Source: JBGMEA01 sp041447245 (lineage in GTDB: Bacteria > Bacillota > Clostridia > Eubacteriales > Anaerofustaceae). From it: a stretch of DNA of 64,000 nucleotides. Each line of letters begins with the position of its first letter. Positions within the stretch are counted from its first letter, which is position 1. Position numbers and translations under genes: made by a program. Below the pieces are notes generated by a model, which was not told where the DNA came from, ran no database searches, and saw only the letters and a list, made by a program, of their open reading frames with translations. Below, piece by piece: positions 28,601 through 36,613 of this stretch. The DNA lies in the NCBI GenBank assembly GCA_041447245.1, contig JBGMEA010000008.1, forward strand, positions 62,001 to 126,000. The letters are read 5' to 3'.

Positions 28601-29933
28601 CTTCGTTCAGCAGAATGTTGTCGATGGTCCCGTCCTTGATTTTCAGGCACTTCATGTCCTGCCCGCCGATATCCAGAATGAAATTCACACCCGGCAGGAA
28701 GAAATCGGCCGCCTTGTAATGCGCAATCGTTTCGATTTCACCGATATCGATTCCGAGCGCGCTCTTCAAAAGACCTTCCCCGTATCCCGTCACGGCGGAG
28801 CGTACGATACGCGCCTGCGGCGGCAATACCCGATACAGGTCATTCAGCGCTTTCATGCCCGATTTGAGCGGGCTGCCCTGATTTCCGGCATAACTCGAAT
28901 ACAGCAGTGCCCCGTCTTCTGCGATGAGCGCCAGTTTCGTTGTCGTCGATCCCGCATCGATTCCCAGATAGCAGTTGCCTGCATAGGTTTCCAGCGCGGT
29001 TCTTCGGACGGTATGTTTCTGATGTCTGTCGACGAATTTCAGATACTCTTCCCTGCTGTCGAACAGCACGGGCAGTTGTTTGACTTCGTGTGCGGGTTCA
29101 TAGTCTTCCACTTTCCCGATCAGATCGGTCAGCGCCATCACCGATTCTTCTTCCGAAAGAATCGCCGCGCCGAGCGCCACGTAGAGTTGGGAGTCCTTCG
29201 GAAACACAATCTGATCTTCCGTGAGTTTCAGCGTCTCGATGAAGCGTTTTCTCAGTTCCGAAAGGAAAAACAGGGGGCCTCCCAAAAATGCCACATTCCC
29301 TCTGATCGGTCTGCCGCATGCTAGTCCGCTGATCGTCTGGATCACCACCGCCTGCAAAACGGATACGGCGATGTCTTCCCTTGCGATGCCTTCGTTGAGC
29401 AGCGGCTGCACATCTGTCTTTGCGAACACGCCGCAGCGCGCCGCAATCGGGTAGATCATTTTGGAGTGTTTCGCCAGTTCGTTCAGTCCGCTTGCGTCGG
29501 TTTCGAGCAGGGTTGCCATCTGGTCGATAAACGAGCCCGTGCCGCCGGCGCAGGTGCCGTTCATTCTCTGTTCGATCCCACCCTGGAAATACGTAATTTT
29601 CGCGTCTTCTCCGCCGAGTTCGATGGCGACGTCTGTCCTCGGATGATATCTGCGGATGGCTTTGGCGCACGCCACCACTTCCTGCACAAATCCGACCCCG
29701 AGCTGTTCGGCGAGTTTCATGCCGCCCGAGCCCGTAATTACCGTTTTCACCGTGCAGGAGGGGAAAGTCAGCGCAATCTCTCCCAAAATCTCTTTGAGTT
29801 TGGAAGGGATATCCGCGTAATGGCGTTCATATTTTTGAAATAATATTTGATTCTGTTTGCCGAGCACCACGGCTTTCAGTGTTGTCGAGCCGATGTCGAT
29901 GCCCAGTTGCAAGTTTTGTTGTTCTTGTGTCAT
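25686..29933 (-). CDS. Large acyl-CoA dehydratase activase (BadF/HgdC-type, duplicated) fusion
   Basis: A 1415-residue protein. Two ASKHA-fold activase domains follow one another, with phosphate loops LGIDIGSTTLK (near residue 10) and LGIDAGSTTTK (near 325), each with a Gly/Cys motif (CAGGTGSF and CSSGCGSF) for a shared [4Fe-4S] cluster. Further C-terminal are the segments of the DUF2229 and 2-hydroxyacyl-CoA dehydratase-related regions (GRPYHIDP, NNDACYPA, TQTGGGCRATNY, QPFACLPNH). Such proteins use ATP to inject electrons for radical dehydration of 2-hydroxyacyl-CoA; giant fused members are common but their substrates are not known. ATG 29933 is chosen over an in-frame GTG. Confidence 0.9.
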   Translation of the reverse strand: MTQEQQNLQLGIDIGSTTLKAVVLGKQNQILFQKYERHYADIPSKLKEILGEIALTFPSCTVKTVITGSGGMKLAEQLGVGFVQEVVACAKAIRRYHPRTDVAIELGGEDAKITYFQGGIEQRMNGTCAGGTGSFIDQMATLLETDASGLNELAKHSKMIYPIAARCGVFAKTDVQPLLNEGIAREDIAVSVLQAVVIQTISGLACGRPIRGNVAFLGGPLFFLSELRKRFIETLKLTEDQIVFPKDSQLYVALGAAILSEEESVMALTDLIGKVEDYEPAHEVKQLPVLFDSREEYLKFVDRHQKHTVRRTALETYAGNCYLGIDAGSTTTKLALIAEDGALLYSSYAGNQGSPLKSGMKALNDLYRVLPPQARIVRSAVTGYGEGLLKSALGIDIGEIETIAHYKAADFFLPGVNFILDIGGQDMKCLKIKDGTIDNILLNEACSSGCGSFLDTFASSLGMEIETFANQALFARHPVDLGSRCTVFMNSRVKQAQKEGASPSDISAGLSYSVIKNALFKVIKIKSPQDLGEKVVVQGGTFYNDAVLRSFELLTEREAVRPDIAGIMGAFGAALIAKERVEEATETTLISQDRLQDFEPRSTISRCPRCSNHCLLTINHFPNGERFVSGNRCERGAGTEKTKNEIPNLFAYKYKRVFDYRPLEQEKAVRGEIGIPRVLNMYEDYPFWFTLLTDLKFRVMLSSPSSHKVYEKGMETIPSESVCYPAKMVHGHIVDLIDKGVGTIFYPSVKYEKKEQLSADNHYNCPIVISYPEVMKNNVDAIRETEGIRYLHPFLPIDKKNQLIDLLTETFREWKIGKQEVKHAVEEAYREQTRFKHDIQKTGEQTLAYLHKNHAKGIVLAGRPYHIDPYIHHGIPDMIASMGLAVLTEDAVAQYGNVKRPLRVVDQWTYHSRLYAAASFVSERDDLELVQLNSFGCGLDAVTTDQVQEILTETSKIYTVLKIDEVNNLGAVRIRLRSLLAAMNERESRGYIRKRRELRYAKRVFDKEMKANHTILAPQMSPIHFQFLQEAFKKSGYNLVVLPCDDEKAVDAGLKYVNNDACYPAILVVGQIISALQSGEYDLEHTSVAITQTGGGCRATNYIGFLRKAMRDAGFERVPVISISAQRIEKNPGFKYTLPFLHRAMIALVYGDLLMNVLYRVRPYEKIKGSANELYEKWSQRCLQSIRSGKMHFHEIIQGIVSDFDALEISETRKPRVGLVGEILVKFHPGANNNVVDVVEREGAEAVMPSLMGFMYYCAYNGVINTKLLRDSKGKRNISNVIIYILERYESAMKKALAKSKRFTPGASIRQVAKYASDVLSLGHQTGEGWLLTGEMAELIHSGADNIICMQPFACLPNHVVGKGMIKELKRRNKNTNIVAIDYDPGASEVNQLNRIKLMISTAFENLKSEQLPTD

Positions 29934-29982
29934 TTGATTCACCCAAACCGCATTATTTTGCGGTTATTTACTATGATGGTTC

Positions 29983-30012
29983 ATTATAAACCAAACCTGC
30001 AATCCATTGCAA
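29983..30012 (-). promoter_or_regulatory. Promoter of the activase gene
   Basis: TTGCAA (30012-30007) and TATAAT (29988-29983) on the minus strand are 18 bp apart, about 50 bp upstream of the start. The rest of the 380-bp gap to the HEPN-like gene holds that gene's own promoter (TTGATA near 30207, TATAAA near 30229). Confidence 0.6.
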
Positions 30013-30315
30013 GCAAAGAAAATGTTGCATTAAAAATCTAATTTTGTTCATACAAAAACTTTGCACGGAATACTGAGAGATTCGGAAAATCAGTATAAAA
30101 GCGAAGCCGTGATAAGAATAAATGAAATAGAACGTTAATAGTATTTATTATATTCAATAAGTTAAAGAAAGATAAATGTTGAAAGTATAGTTTTACAATC
30201 TTTATTTGATACAAAATTTGTATTATTATAAAATGACTTAATGGTTATTGAACAGAAAAAATGTCCTACTTCCATATTAATTGGCTTGTATTTTGTTGAT
30301 GAAAGGGTATTACGA

Positions 30316-30807
30316 ATGGGAATGAAACATGCGCTTAATGAAGATGCTGTGATAGCAAGCCGAGGTTTCTTTGCAGTTTTTCAGGATATATGCAAGAAAG
30401 GATACTATAATGATGAGTCTAGTCTTACTGTTCCGAACTTTGATACTGCAATTTTCAGTTTCCCTTATATTGTCAATGGTGCGTTTGCTTGTGAGCTGGC
30501 TTTGAAGTCTGCGTTATCAATAGAAGTCGCAAAAACAATTCGGCATGATTTATTTTCGCTATTTTATAACATTCACGACGACTATCAGACAGCAATTAAA
30601 AACCATGCGTCTTCAAGAGGTTTAGATGAAAAATCTTTCGATGTGGCTCTTGAACAGTCAAAGAATCTTTTTTATGATTGGAGATATTTCTATGAAAGAG
30701 ATAAAGTTAACATTCCTTCAAATTTTGATATAATCGTCCAATCGATTTGCATTACTATGTTTGGTTTTAGCCATAGTTTTCATGGTATTGATGTACCTGA
30801 CAGATAA
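30316..30807 (+). CDS. HEPN-like domain protein
   Basis: A 163-residue protein. GAAAGGG lies 8 nt before ATG 30316; an upstream in-frame ATG at 30241 sits almost on the promoter -10 and lacks a ribosome site. The layout is that of HEPN-fold helical proteins: a CELALKSAL helix, an R-H-D-L-F-S-L-F segment and the late YDWRYFYER segment typical of AbiU2/HEPN-type families. Many HEPN proteins are RNases or toxins with an RxxxxxH motif, but that motif is not clear here, so activity is uncertain. It stands alone, with no visible antitoxin gene. Confidence 0.6.
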   Translation: MGMKHALNEDAVIASRGFFAVFQDICKKGYYNDESSLTVPNFDTAIFSFPYIVNGAFACELALKSALSIEVAKTIRHDLFSLFYNIHDDYQTAIKNHASSRGLDEKSFDVALEQSKNLFYDWRYFYERDKVNIPSNFDIIVQSICITMFGFSHSFHGIDVPDR

Positions 30808-30922
30808 TTTTGGATACAAAACTTTCAGATTCGCTTAAATTTTCGATAGCGAAGGACTGAAGAGCAGATTCAAAACATATTTATGAAAGCAATATTTAAT
30901 GAGTGAATATTTTGTATTTATT

Positions 30923-32975
30923 TTATTTCTGTTTCAATATCATTGCGACCTGCGCAATCCCCTCCATCGGCGCGTTGCAGACATGCCCCGAGCAAAGATA
31001 ATAAGCATCCTTTCCCCCATGCGGATAGTTTCGCAGATCATCAAACAGCGCATGTAAGGCAGGAGCGTTCGTTTTGTCTGAAACCAGCACGCTCAGATTC
31101 GGCAGAAACAGACTGCCGAGCAGTTCGGCAAGTTCCTGTTTGCTTTCTTCGTTTTCGATCACACAGATCAGTTCTTCGGACGGATACGCCGCAAGCATGC
31201 AGACCATCGAAGCAAAGCAATACCCCGCGGGAAACTCCGCGATTTCTTTTGCCAGAAACCCGAGCTGTTTTTCGAGCCGCTGCATCATGTCTGCGTCGGC
31301 GGAAAGCGCAGTAAGTCTCTGCAACACGTACGCAGCAACGGAGTTGCCGGACGGCATCGCCCCGTCATAGACCTCTTTCGGTCGCAGAAACAGTTGTTCG
31401 GCGTCTCTCGCATACAGCCAGAACCCGCCGTTCGCTTCGTCGAAAAACTCGTTCGTCATCACATGGTACAGCAGCATCGCGTCCGTCAGATACCGCGCAT
31501 CGAAACTCGCGGCATACAGTTCCAAGAGTCCCCATATGCAGTACGCATAATCATCCAGATGCCCTGTTCCTTTCACGGTTCCGTTTCGGTAGCTCACGCT
31601 CAGCCTGTTGTTCTCGTCCATCGCTTTTTCTCTCAGGAATTCCCACGCCTGTTTGGCGGCTTCCAGCATATCTGCGTCTCCGAAAATCCGGCCTGCCGCG
31701 CTCAGCCCTGCAATCGCCAGTCCGTTCCACGATGTCAGCATCTTGTCGTCTTTTCCGAGCACCATTCTTCCGCTGCGATAGGCAAGCACGGCATCTCGCA
31801 TCGTTGCGATCTCGGCGGGTATTTCGTCATACAGGCTATTGCCGAGCAGATTCGGAATGTTTTTGCCTTCGAAATTCCCGTTTTTCGTGATCCCGTAAAA
31901 CGCGCAGAACCGCTCTCCGTCGTCTTTCCCGAGCAGATTCAGCAGCTCGTCTTTCGAAAACACATAATATTTCCCCTCTTCCCCTTCGCTGTCCGCATCC
32001 TGCGCGCAGTAAAAGCTCCCTTCGGTGTCGTGCATGTCCCTCATCAGATAGGTGAAGATCGATTCCCCGACTGCTTTGTAAAGTGGTTTTTTCGTGATCT
32101 GATACGCTTCCGCGTAAGCCATCAGCATCAGCGCATTGTCATACAGCATCTTTTCGAAGTGCGGCACAAGCCAGCGCTCATCCGTGGAATACCTCGCAAA
32201 GCCGAACCCGATCTGATCCCAAATTCCGCCGCGGTACATCTGCACCAGTGTCTTTTCCGCCATCGCCAGAGCATCATCCTTTCCGCTCAGTGCCGCATAC
32301 CGCATCAGAAAGAACAGGTTCTGCGGGGTCGGAAACTTCGGCTTTTCCGTAAATCCTCCGTTTTGCGCGTCAAACATCTGTCCGAGCTGGGCAGCCGTTG
32401 CGTTCGCGGATTCTTTCGTATACAGCATGTCGTCTTTTTCGGTCGGTTTCGCTAAAACTCGTGCGATCTCGTTGCCCGAGTCGATCAGCTTTTCCCGTTC
32501 GTTTTCCCACTTCTCCGCAATGATAGTCAGTATATCCATCAGTCCGGCAATCTGCGGGTGCGAGTGTTTCGGAAAATATGTTCCCGAAAAAAACGGCTTT
32601 CCATCCGGGGTCATGATAACGGTCAACGGCCATCCGCCGCTGCCGTTCATTGCCTGACACACTGTCATGTACACGCTGTCCACGTCGGGTCGCTCTTCTT
32701 TGTCCACTTTGATGCAGACATAATTGCGGTTCATGAGCTCTGCTACTTCCGCATCCTCAAACGATTCGTGCGCCATCACATGGCACCAATGGCACGTACA
32801 TAAAATCATGTAGTCAGCTATACCCAATAGATAAAAAGACGGGTTTGTTTTCGGCTTTCGCTTTGTCAAACGCTTCCTCTCCCCACGCAAACCAATCCAC
32901 CGGATTGTACGCGTGCTGCAATAGATACGGAGAAGTCTCTTTGATCAATCTATTGGGTGTTTTTTCTGATAACAT
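30923..32975 (-). pseudogene. DUF255 thioredoxin-domain protein (YyaL-like), disrupted by a 19-nt insertion
   Basis: The true start is ATG 32975 with a perfect GGAGGTGATG. The first frame encodes the conserved beginning (NRLIKETSPYLLQHAYNPVD, later PVFLSIGYS). Family members continue directly with STCHWCHVM. Here 19 extra nucleotides (32798-32816) follow the Ser codon, bring a TGA and shift the frame. The rest (CHWCHVMAHESFED to the end) is intact over about 620 codons, with thioredoxin CxxC (CHWC) and the six-hairpin glycosidase-like C-terminal region. So only a small insertion separates it from an intact gene of about 680 codons. Confidence 0.85.
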
Positions 32976-32990
32976 GCGGCATCACCTCCT

Positions 32991-34505
32991 CTACTTGAAA
33001 TTGATTCGAATGCTGACATCATCTTCAACACGAAGGTAATCGATGCTGTTGATGATGGTGCGGTAAAGATCGTTTCTTTGGGCATTTTCGCTCACTGATC
33101 GGATGGTATCAAGAAAAGTTTTCAGATTGTCTTTTCGCTCCTGCGGTGAGATATTCCTGATCTGTTTATATTGTACTTTCAGTTGTTTCATTTCATAAGT
33201 GCTATGTTCAATCAGATTCAGCCACTTTTCCCGGCGCTTTATCCATTCGCGTCTGGAATAATCTCCCAGCTCGTATACTTCATTTACTTTCTCAAGAGCA
33301 CTCTCATATTTCGTTAACTGCTTGTTTTTTTCTTCCAACAGTTTCTTGATATAAACAGCCTTCTCGTGATCCTCCGGATCAACTAGCGCTAAGGACGAAT
33401 CGGTATACTCTTTGATTTTCTCTAGAATCAATTCCTCCAGCAAATCCGCCGAAAGACCTCTGTTGGTGCATTTGTTTCCAAATTCATCCACATACCAGCA
33501 GTGTTTAATCAGCACCGTTTTCCTAGATAAGTTAAAACTCAGATAATGTCCGCATAAAGAACATTTCAGAAGCCCGGTCAGTGCGTGCTTTTGTTTTCTT
33601 GCCGCAACCGGTTTTATGCTTCTCTCGTGAATGAATCGCAGAATCTCCTCGTGCTCCGTTTGGCTTTTTACTGCTTCATGACAGTTCTCGACAATGATCC
33701 ATTCACTTTTAGGTACAGGTTTATATTCTTTTGCATTCGGTCGTTTTGTTTGATGGGCATCTCCCTGGGACTTGTTGCTGATGATTTTTCCGAGATGCGT
33801 TTCATCGATGAGCAGTCTCTGAATTGTGATATGACTCCAGTAGTTTTCCTTCGGCGTCTTGATTCCTCTCAGATTGAGGTTCTCCGCGATTTTTCTCGGT
33901 GAATCGCCTCGGAGTGCCAGAGTAATGATATCCCGGTAGATTTCCAGTCTCTCACTGTTTACGACCAGTCCTTTTTCGTTGTACTGATCGTGATACCGTT
34001 CATACACATAAGGGAAAGGCGGCGTGCCGTTCGTCCACTGTCCGCGTCTTGCTCCGATCTTTTTGCCCTGTTTGAGGCGCTTGGTGATCATCTTGTATTC
34101 CTGACGGGCAAAGAAACCCTTCAGATCAGCATAGGTATCATCAATGTCATCATTCAGATCATAGATTTTATCCGGAGTTATAATGAGAGTATTGGATTTC
34201 TGAAACGCTTTTTTCAGCCGATCCTGTTCTCCCAGATCTCCTCTTCCCAGTCTATCATATTCCACAACGCATACGGCATCGTACACGCAATCTTCCACTT
34301 CTTTTAACAGCTTGGAGATCTTAGGTCGCATATCGATGCTGTCGGATGTTCCGACTTCGAGATATTCGACATATTTCAAATGATTCTTATGGCATAGCTC
34401 AGTGAGAATCATTCTGTGTTTTTCCAGATCTTCCATACTCTCCGCACGGGATTTCCTGATATATATGGCTACATAACGAATGTCATATTGATCAGTGATA
34501 TTCAT
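32991..34505 (-). CDS. Large serine recombinase
   Basis: A 504-residue site-specific recombinase. The catalytic domain (about 1-145) starts RYVAIYIRKSRAESMEDLEKH, with the nucleophile Ser in the I-Y-I-R-K-S motif, and continues with EYDRLGRG. A recombinase domain (about 160-270) follows, then the zinc-ribbon region (CSLCGHY and later a Cys in CTNRG) and a coiled coil at about 370-430. ATG 34505 follows GGGGGA and lies inside the preceding 34-aa ORF. The stop lies only 15 bp from the start of the DUF255 gene. It likely mobilises, or once mobilised, the accessory region to its right. Confidence 0.9.
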   Translation of the reverse strand: MNITDQYDIRYVAIYIRKSRAESMEDLEKHRMILTELCHKNHLKYVEYLEVGTSDSIDMRPKISKLLKEVEDCVYDAVCVVEYDRLGRGDLGEQDRLKKAFQKSNTLIITPDKIYDLNDDIDDTYADLKGFFARQEYKMITKRLKQGKKIGARRGQWTNGTPPFPYVYERYHDQYNEKGLVVNSERLEIYRDIITLALRGDSPRKIAENLNLRGIKTPKENYWSHITIQRLLIDETHLGKIISNKSQGDAHQTKRPNAKEYKPVPKSEWIIVENCHEAVKSQTEHEEILRFIHERSIKPVAARKQKHALTGLLKCSLCGHYLSFNLSRKTVLIKHCWYVDEFGNKCTNRGLSADLLEELILEKIKEYTDSSLALVDPEDHEKAVYIKKLLEEKNKQLTKYESALEKVNEVYELGDYSRREWIKRREKWLNLIEHSTYEMKQLKVQYKQIRNISPQERKDNLKTFLDTIRSVSENAQRNDLYRTIINSIDYLRVEDDVSIRINFK

Positions 34506-34596
34506 AAACATTCCCCCAAAGTAAAGCGTTCTGATGGCTTGCATCATAGAGAAATTCCATTGCTCTGTCAATGTTGTCGTTTGGCAGAATCGTCAT
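34492..34596 (-). CDS. 34-aa ORF overlapping the recombinase start
   Basis: The frame starts at ATG 34596 inside the TGA of the preceding ORF (ATGA overlap) and ends 14 nt inside the recombinase gene. It encodes 34 residues with DNIDRAMEFLYDASHQNA and an aromatic end. Two successive overlaps of this kind strongly suggest coupled translation. No family is recognised. Confidence 0.5.
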   Translation of the reverse strand: MTILPNDNIDRAMEFLYDASHQNALLWGNVYEYH

Positions 34597-34739
34597 TGAT
34601 TCCCGTCAACCAAAGAAGGATTCCCCAAGGGTAATTCACTGTGGATCTTTATCTGAGACAAGGCTCGTTGAAAGCTGTAGATTGCTTTTGGGGAAGGTAC
34701 ATTTGATGTAATGTCGATATTTAATTTTCCATAGTGCAT
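34593..34739 (-). CDS. 48-aa ORF at the head of the recombinase operon
   Basis: ATG 34739 follows GGGGG at suitable distance. The 48-residue product includes GKLNIDITSNVPSPKAIYSF and then an SQIKIHSELPLG stretch. It precedes the 34-aa ORF with a 4-nt overlap, and both precede the recombinase. No family is recognised; roles such as recombination directionality factor or regulator are possible but unproven. Confidence 0.5.
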   Translation of the reverse strand: MHYGKLNIDITSNVPSPKAIYSFQRALSQIKIHSELPLGNPSLVDGNQ

Positions 34740-34789
34740 AACAAAACCCCCATATCATCATGTAATTACAAAATAGTCATCAAAAACCA

Positions 34790-34938
34790 AACCGGACTGC
34801 AGGCGGCAGACCTGCACATAGGAATCTCACCTCTCCGTCAGCGACCGAGGCGCACTCTGGGAGCTAACCTCGACTGTGCGCAAGTATCATGATGCTTATT
34901 GCACGTCTTCGCCAAAAACGCTGCCTGGCGTTTTTTTT
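34790..34938 (+). ncRNA. Candidate structured RNA with pseudoknot and terminator
   Basis: This 150-nt stretch is much richer in G and C than the AT-rich DNA around it and has no ORF. Read on the + strand it has hairpin TGCAGG/CCTGCA (about 34798-34816), then CGAGG pairing with CCTCG while the enclosed CGCAC pairs with the downstream GTGCG, an H-type pseudoknot. A third hairpin near 34875-34903 and a terminator (34914-34938) follow. I match it to no known RNA family, and the strand is not certain because hairpins also read on the other strand. Confidence 0.35.
34914..34938 (+). terminator. Rho-independent terminator
   Basis: AAAAACGC and GCGTTTTT form an 8-bp stem around a 6-nt loop, followed by three more T. 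It supports a + strand transcript ending here. Confidence 0.65.
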
Positions 34939-35044
34939 CAAACAGTGGTAGGATTCGCAAGCGTACCTGTTTTATGGCTCGTTGCAATAAGAACGTATCC
35001 GATTTGGGTATATTCAGTTGTCAATATAGCTCGGAATTTTGCTT

Positions 35045-35078
35045 ATAAAAAACCCCTTCATTTATATAAGTGAATAAG
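35045..35078 (-). terminator. Orphan terminator
   Basis: AACCCCTTCA and TGAAGGGGTT flank a 14-nt loop, with T-rich sequence after it on the minus strand. No gene lies upstream of it on that strand before the IS at 35256, so its gene appears to have been lost. The remaining DNA between 35079 and 35255 shows no gene. Confidence 0.6.
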
Positions 35079-35398
35079 TGAAGGGGTTGATTCATGTTTT
35101 TGACATGTTTTTGTAAGATTTTTCGGTTTTTTGGTAAAAACGATGAAATATAGTTGGATTATATATATAGTATTCAAACAATCATTGTATACTATATTTA
35201 TTTAATACTAGTTAACTCTATGTTCCATCCTACTCGCGATATCTCGGGTTTTAAATGGAATGCCCCCAATACTTGGTCCAGGAACATTGTTAGTATTTTA
35301 AGTATTGTTTTTCAAATAGATATACAGTCAGGATGCTACGTACATTAAACTCTTTTGCTCTCGAATTGTCAATGAGAGGGCAAAAGAGTTTTCGTCTT

Positions 35399-36238
35399 TT
35401 ATGCTGATAACGGTATGATTGTCTGCGGAGCAGGCACTCTTCCTCCAAGAGATGAGTGTGGTCGTATCGTATTGTAATAATTCATCCAACGCTTTATCAG
35501 TACTTGTGCCTCATACATGTTTCCGAACAACTCTCCGTTTAAGAATTCATCCCGCATCCTTGCGTTGAAACTTTCAACATAGCCGTTTTCCCATGGACTT
35601 CCAGGTTCGATATATGCTGTGATAACTCCGGCATTTTGCAGCCATGTTCTGATTCTTTTTGCCGTGAATTCACTGCCGTTGTCACTTCTTAGGTACTCCG
35701 GAGTTCCCTTGAGCAGCATCACGTTGGCAAGAACTTCTATGACATCGTTATTACGAAAACTTCTTCTTGGTACGGATGCGAGGCATTCCCTTGTATACTC
35801 ATCAATAATATTTAAAATCCGGATCTTTCTGCCATCATAAGTTTTATCCTCTACAAAATCATAACTCCAGACATGGTTTTTATGCTCTGCCCGCAACCTG
35901 ACGCAACTGCCGTCTGTAAGCCATAATCTTCGCTTCTTGATCTGTTTCTTCGGCAGCTTCAAGCCTTCCTCGCGCCAGATGCGCTCAACTCTCTTGTGGT
36001 TGATCCTCCTGCCGTTGTTGCGCATCATGTTCGTTACTCTTTTATAGCCGACCCTGCCGAAGTTTGCGGCAAGATAGATAATCTCTGCGCGGACTTCATC
36101 TTCATCGTCTCGTCTTAGCGGCTCATACCGATAAGAACTTCTATTGACACTTAGCGCCCGACATGCTCTGCGCTGAGCAAGCTGATACTCATTGATGACA
36201 TATTCTACTGCTGCCCTGCGCTTAATCGGGCTTAAAAG
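35399..36238 (-). CDS. IS3-family transposase orfB (copy 1)
   Basis: A DDE integrase-fold transposase of about 279 codons, reached from orfA by -1 frameshifting at A-AAA-AAC (36244-36238). It begins KLLSPIKRRAAVEYVINEYQ, and the catalytic acidic residues lie in WSYDFVEDKT, LRSDNGSEFTA and NGYVESFNARMRDE. It ends with the usual RPHSSLGGR region. The fused OrfAB product is the active transposase in this family. Confidence 0.9.
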   Translation of the reverse strand, partial: LLSPIKRRAAVEYVINEYQLAQRRACRALSVNRSSYRYEPLRRDDEDEVRAEIIYLAANFGRVGYKRVTNMMRNNGRRINHKRVERIWREEGLKLPKKQIKKRRLWLTDGSCVRLRAEHKNHVWSYDFVEDKTYDGRKIRILNIIDEYTRECLASVPRRSFRNNDVIEVLANVMLLKGTPEYLRSDNGSEFTAKRIRTWLQNAGVITAYIEPGSPWENGYVESFNARMRDEFLNGELFGNMYEAQVLIKRWMNYYNTIRPHSSLGGRVPAPQTIIPLSA

Positions 36239-36510
36239 TTTTTTGAGTTTACATCCTTTAAGATCGCATTATCAAGGCTGAGATCGGCTACCAATTTTTT
36301 AAGCCGGATATTTTCTTTCTCCAATTCCTTCATGCGTTTCGCATCCGTTGTATTCATTCCACCGTACTGTTTTCTCCACCGATAATAAGTCTGCTCGGAA
36401 ATTTCTGCTTGTCTGCATGCTTCTGCGACGCTTTTCCCTTGTCCGCAGAATAATTCGATCTCCCTTAATTTCACGATAATCTGTTCTGTGGTGTAGTTCT
36501 TCTTCGCCAT
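36232..36510 (-). CDS. IS3-family transposase orfA (copy 1)
   Basis: A 92-residue DNA-binding protein with helix-turn-helix (TEQIIVKLREI, ISEQTYYRWRKQYGG) and a leucine-zipper-like end (KRMKELEKENIRLKKLVADL). It binds the element's inverted repeats. The slippery heptamer A-AAA-AAC near its end allows synthesis of OrfAB. Confidence 0.92.
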   Translation of the reverse strand: MAKKNYTTEQIIVKLREIELFCGQGKSVAEACRQAEISEQTYYRWRKQYGGMNTTDAKRMKELEKENIRLKKLVADLSLDNAILKDVNSKNF

Positions 36511-36613
36511 TTTTACTCTCCTTTGTTAGCATTTTATATCTTTTTTACTAACAATGAAAGTGGTATGACTTTTTGGGGGTATTCCAAAGTTCAGCGAATG
36601 CAATCCTTCTTTT

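Larger units (their letters stand above)
35256..36586 (-). mobile_element. IS3-family element (IS407-like), copy 1
   Basis: A 1331-bp element bounded by imperfect inverted repeats, TGGAATGCCCCCAA on the left and the complement of TGGAATACCCCCAA on the right. It carries overlapping orfA and orfB and a strong hairpin after orfB (35347-35392). The copy at 43203-44533 has the same length and coding sequence; I see only two base differences. Flanking bases (TAAA and AAGT) do not match, so no target duplication remains here, which suggests a later rearrangement next to it. Confidence 0.93.

Noticed and set aside
32795..32820. Programmed translational bypass in the DUF255 gene
   Set aside because: Known bypassing needs matching take-off and landing codons. 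Here the codon before the stop (AGC) has no equivalent at the landing point, and the insert looks like a simple insertion.
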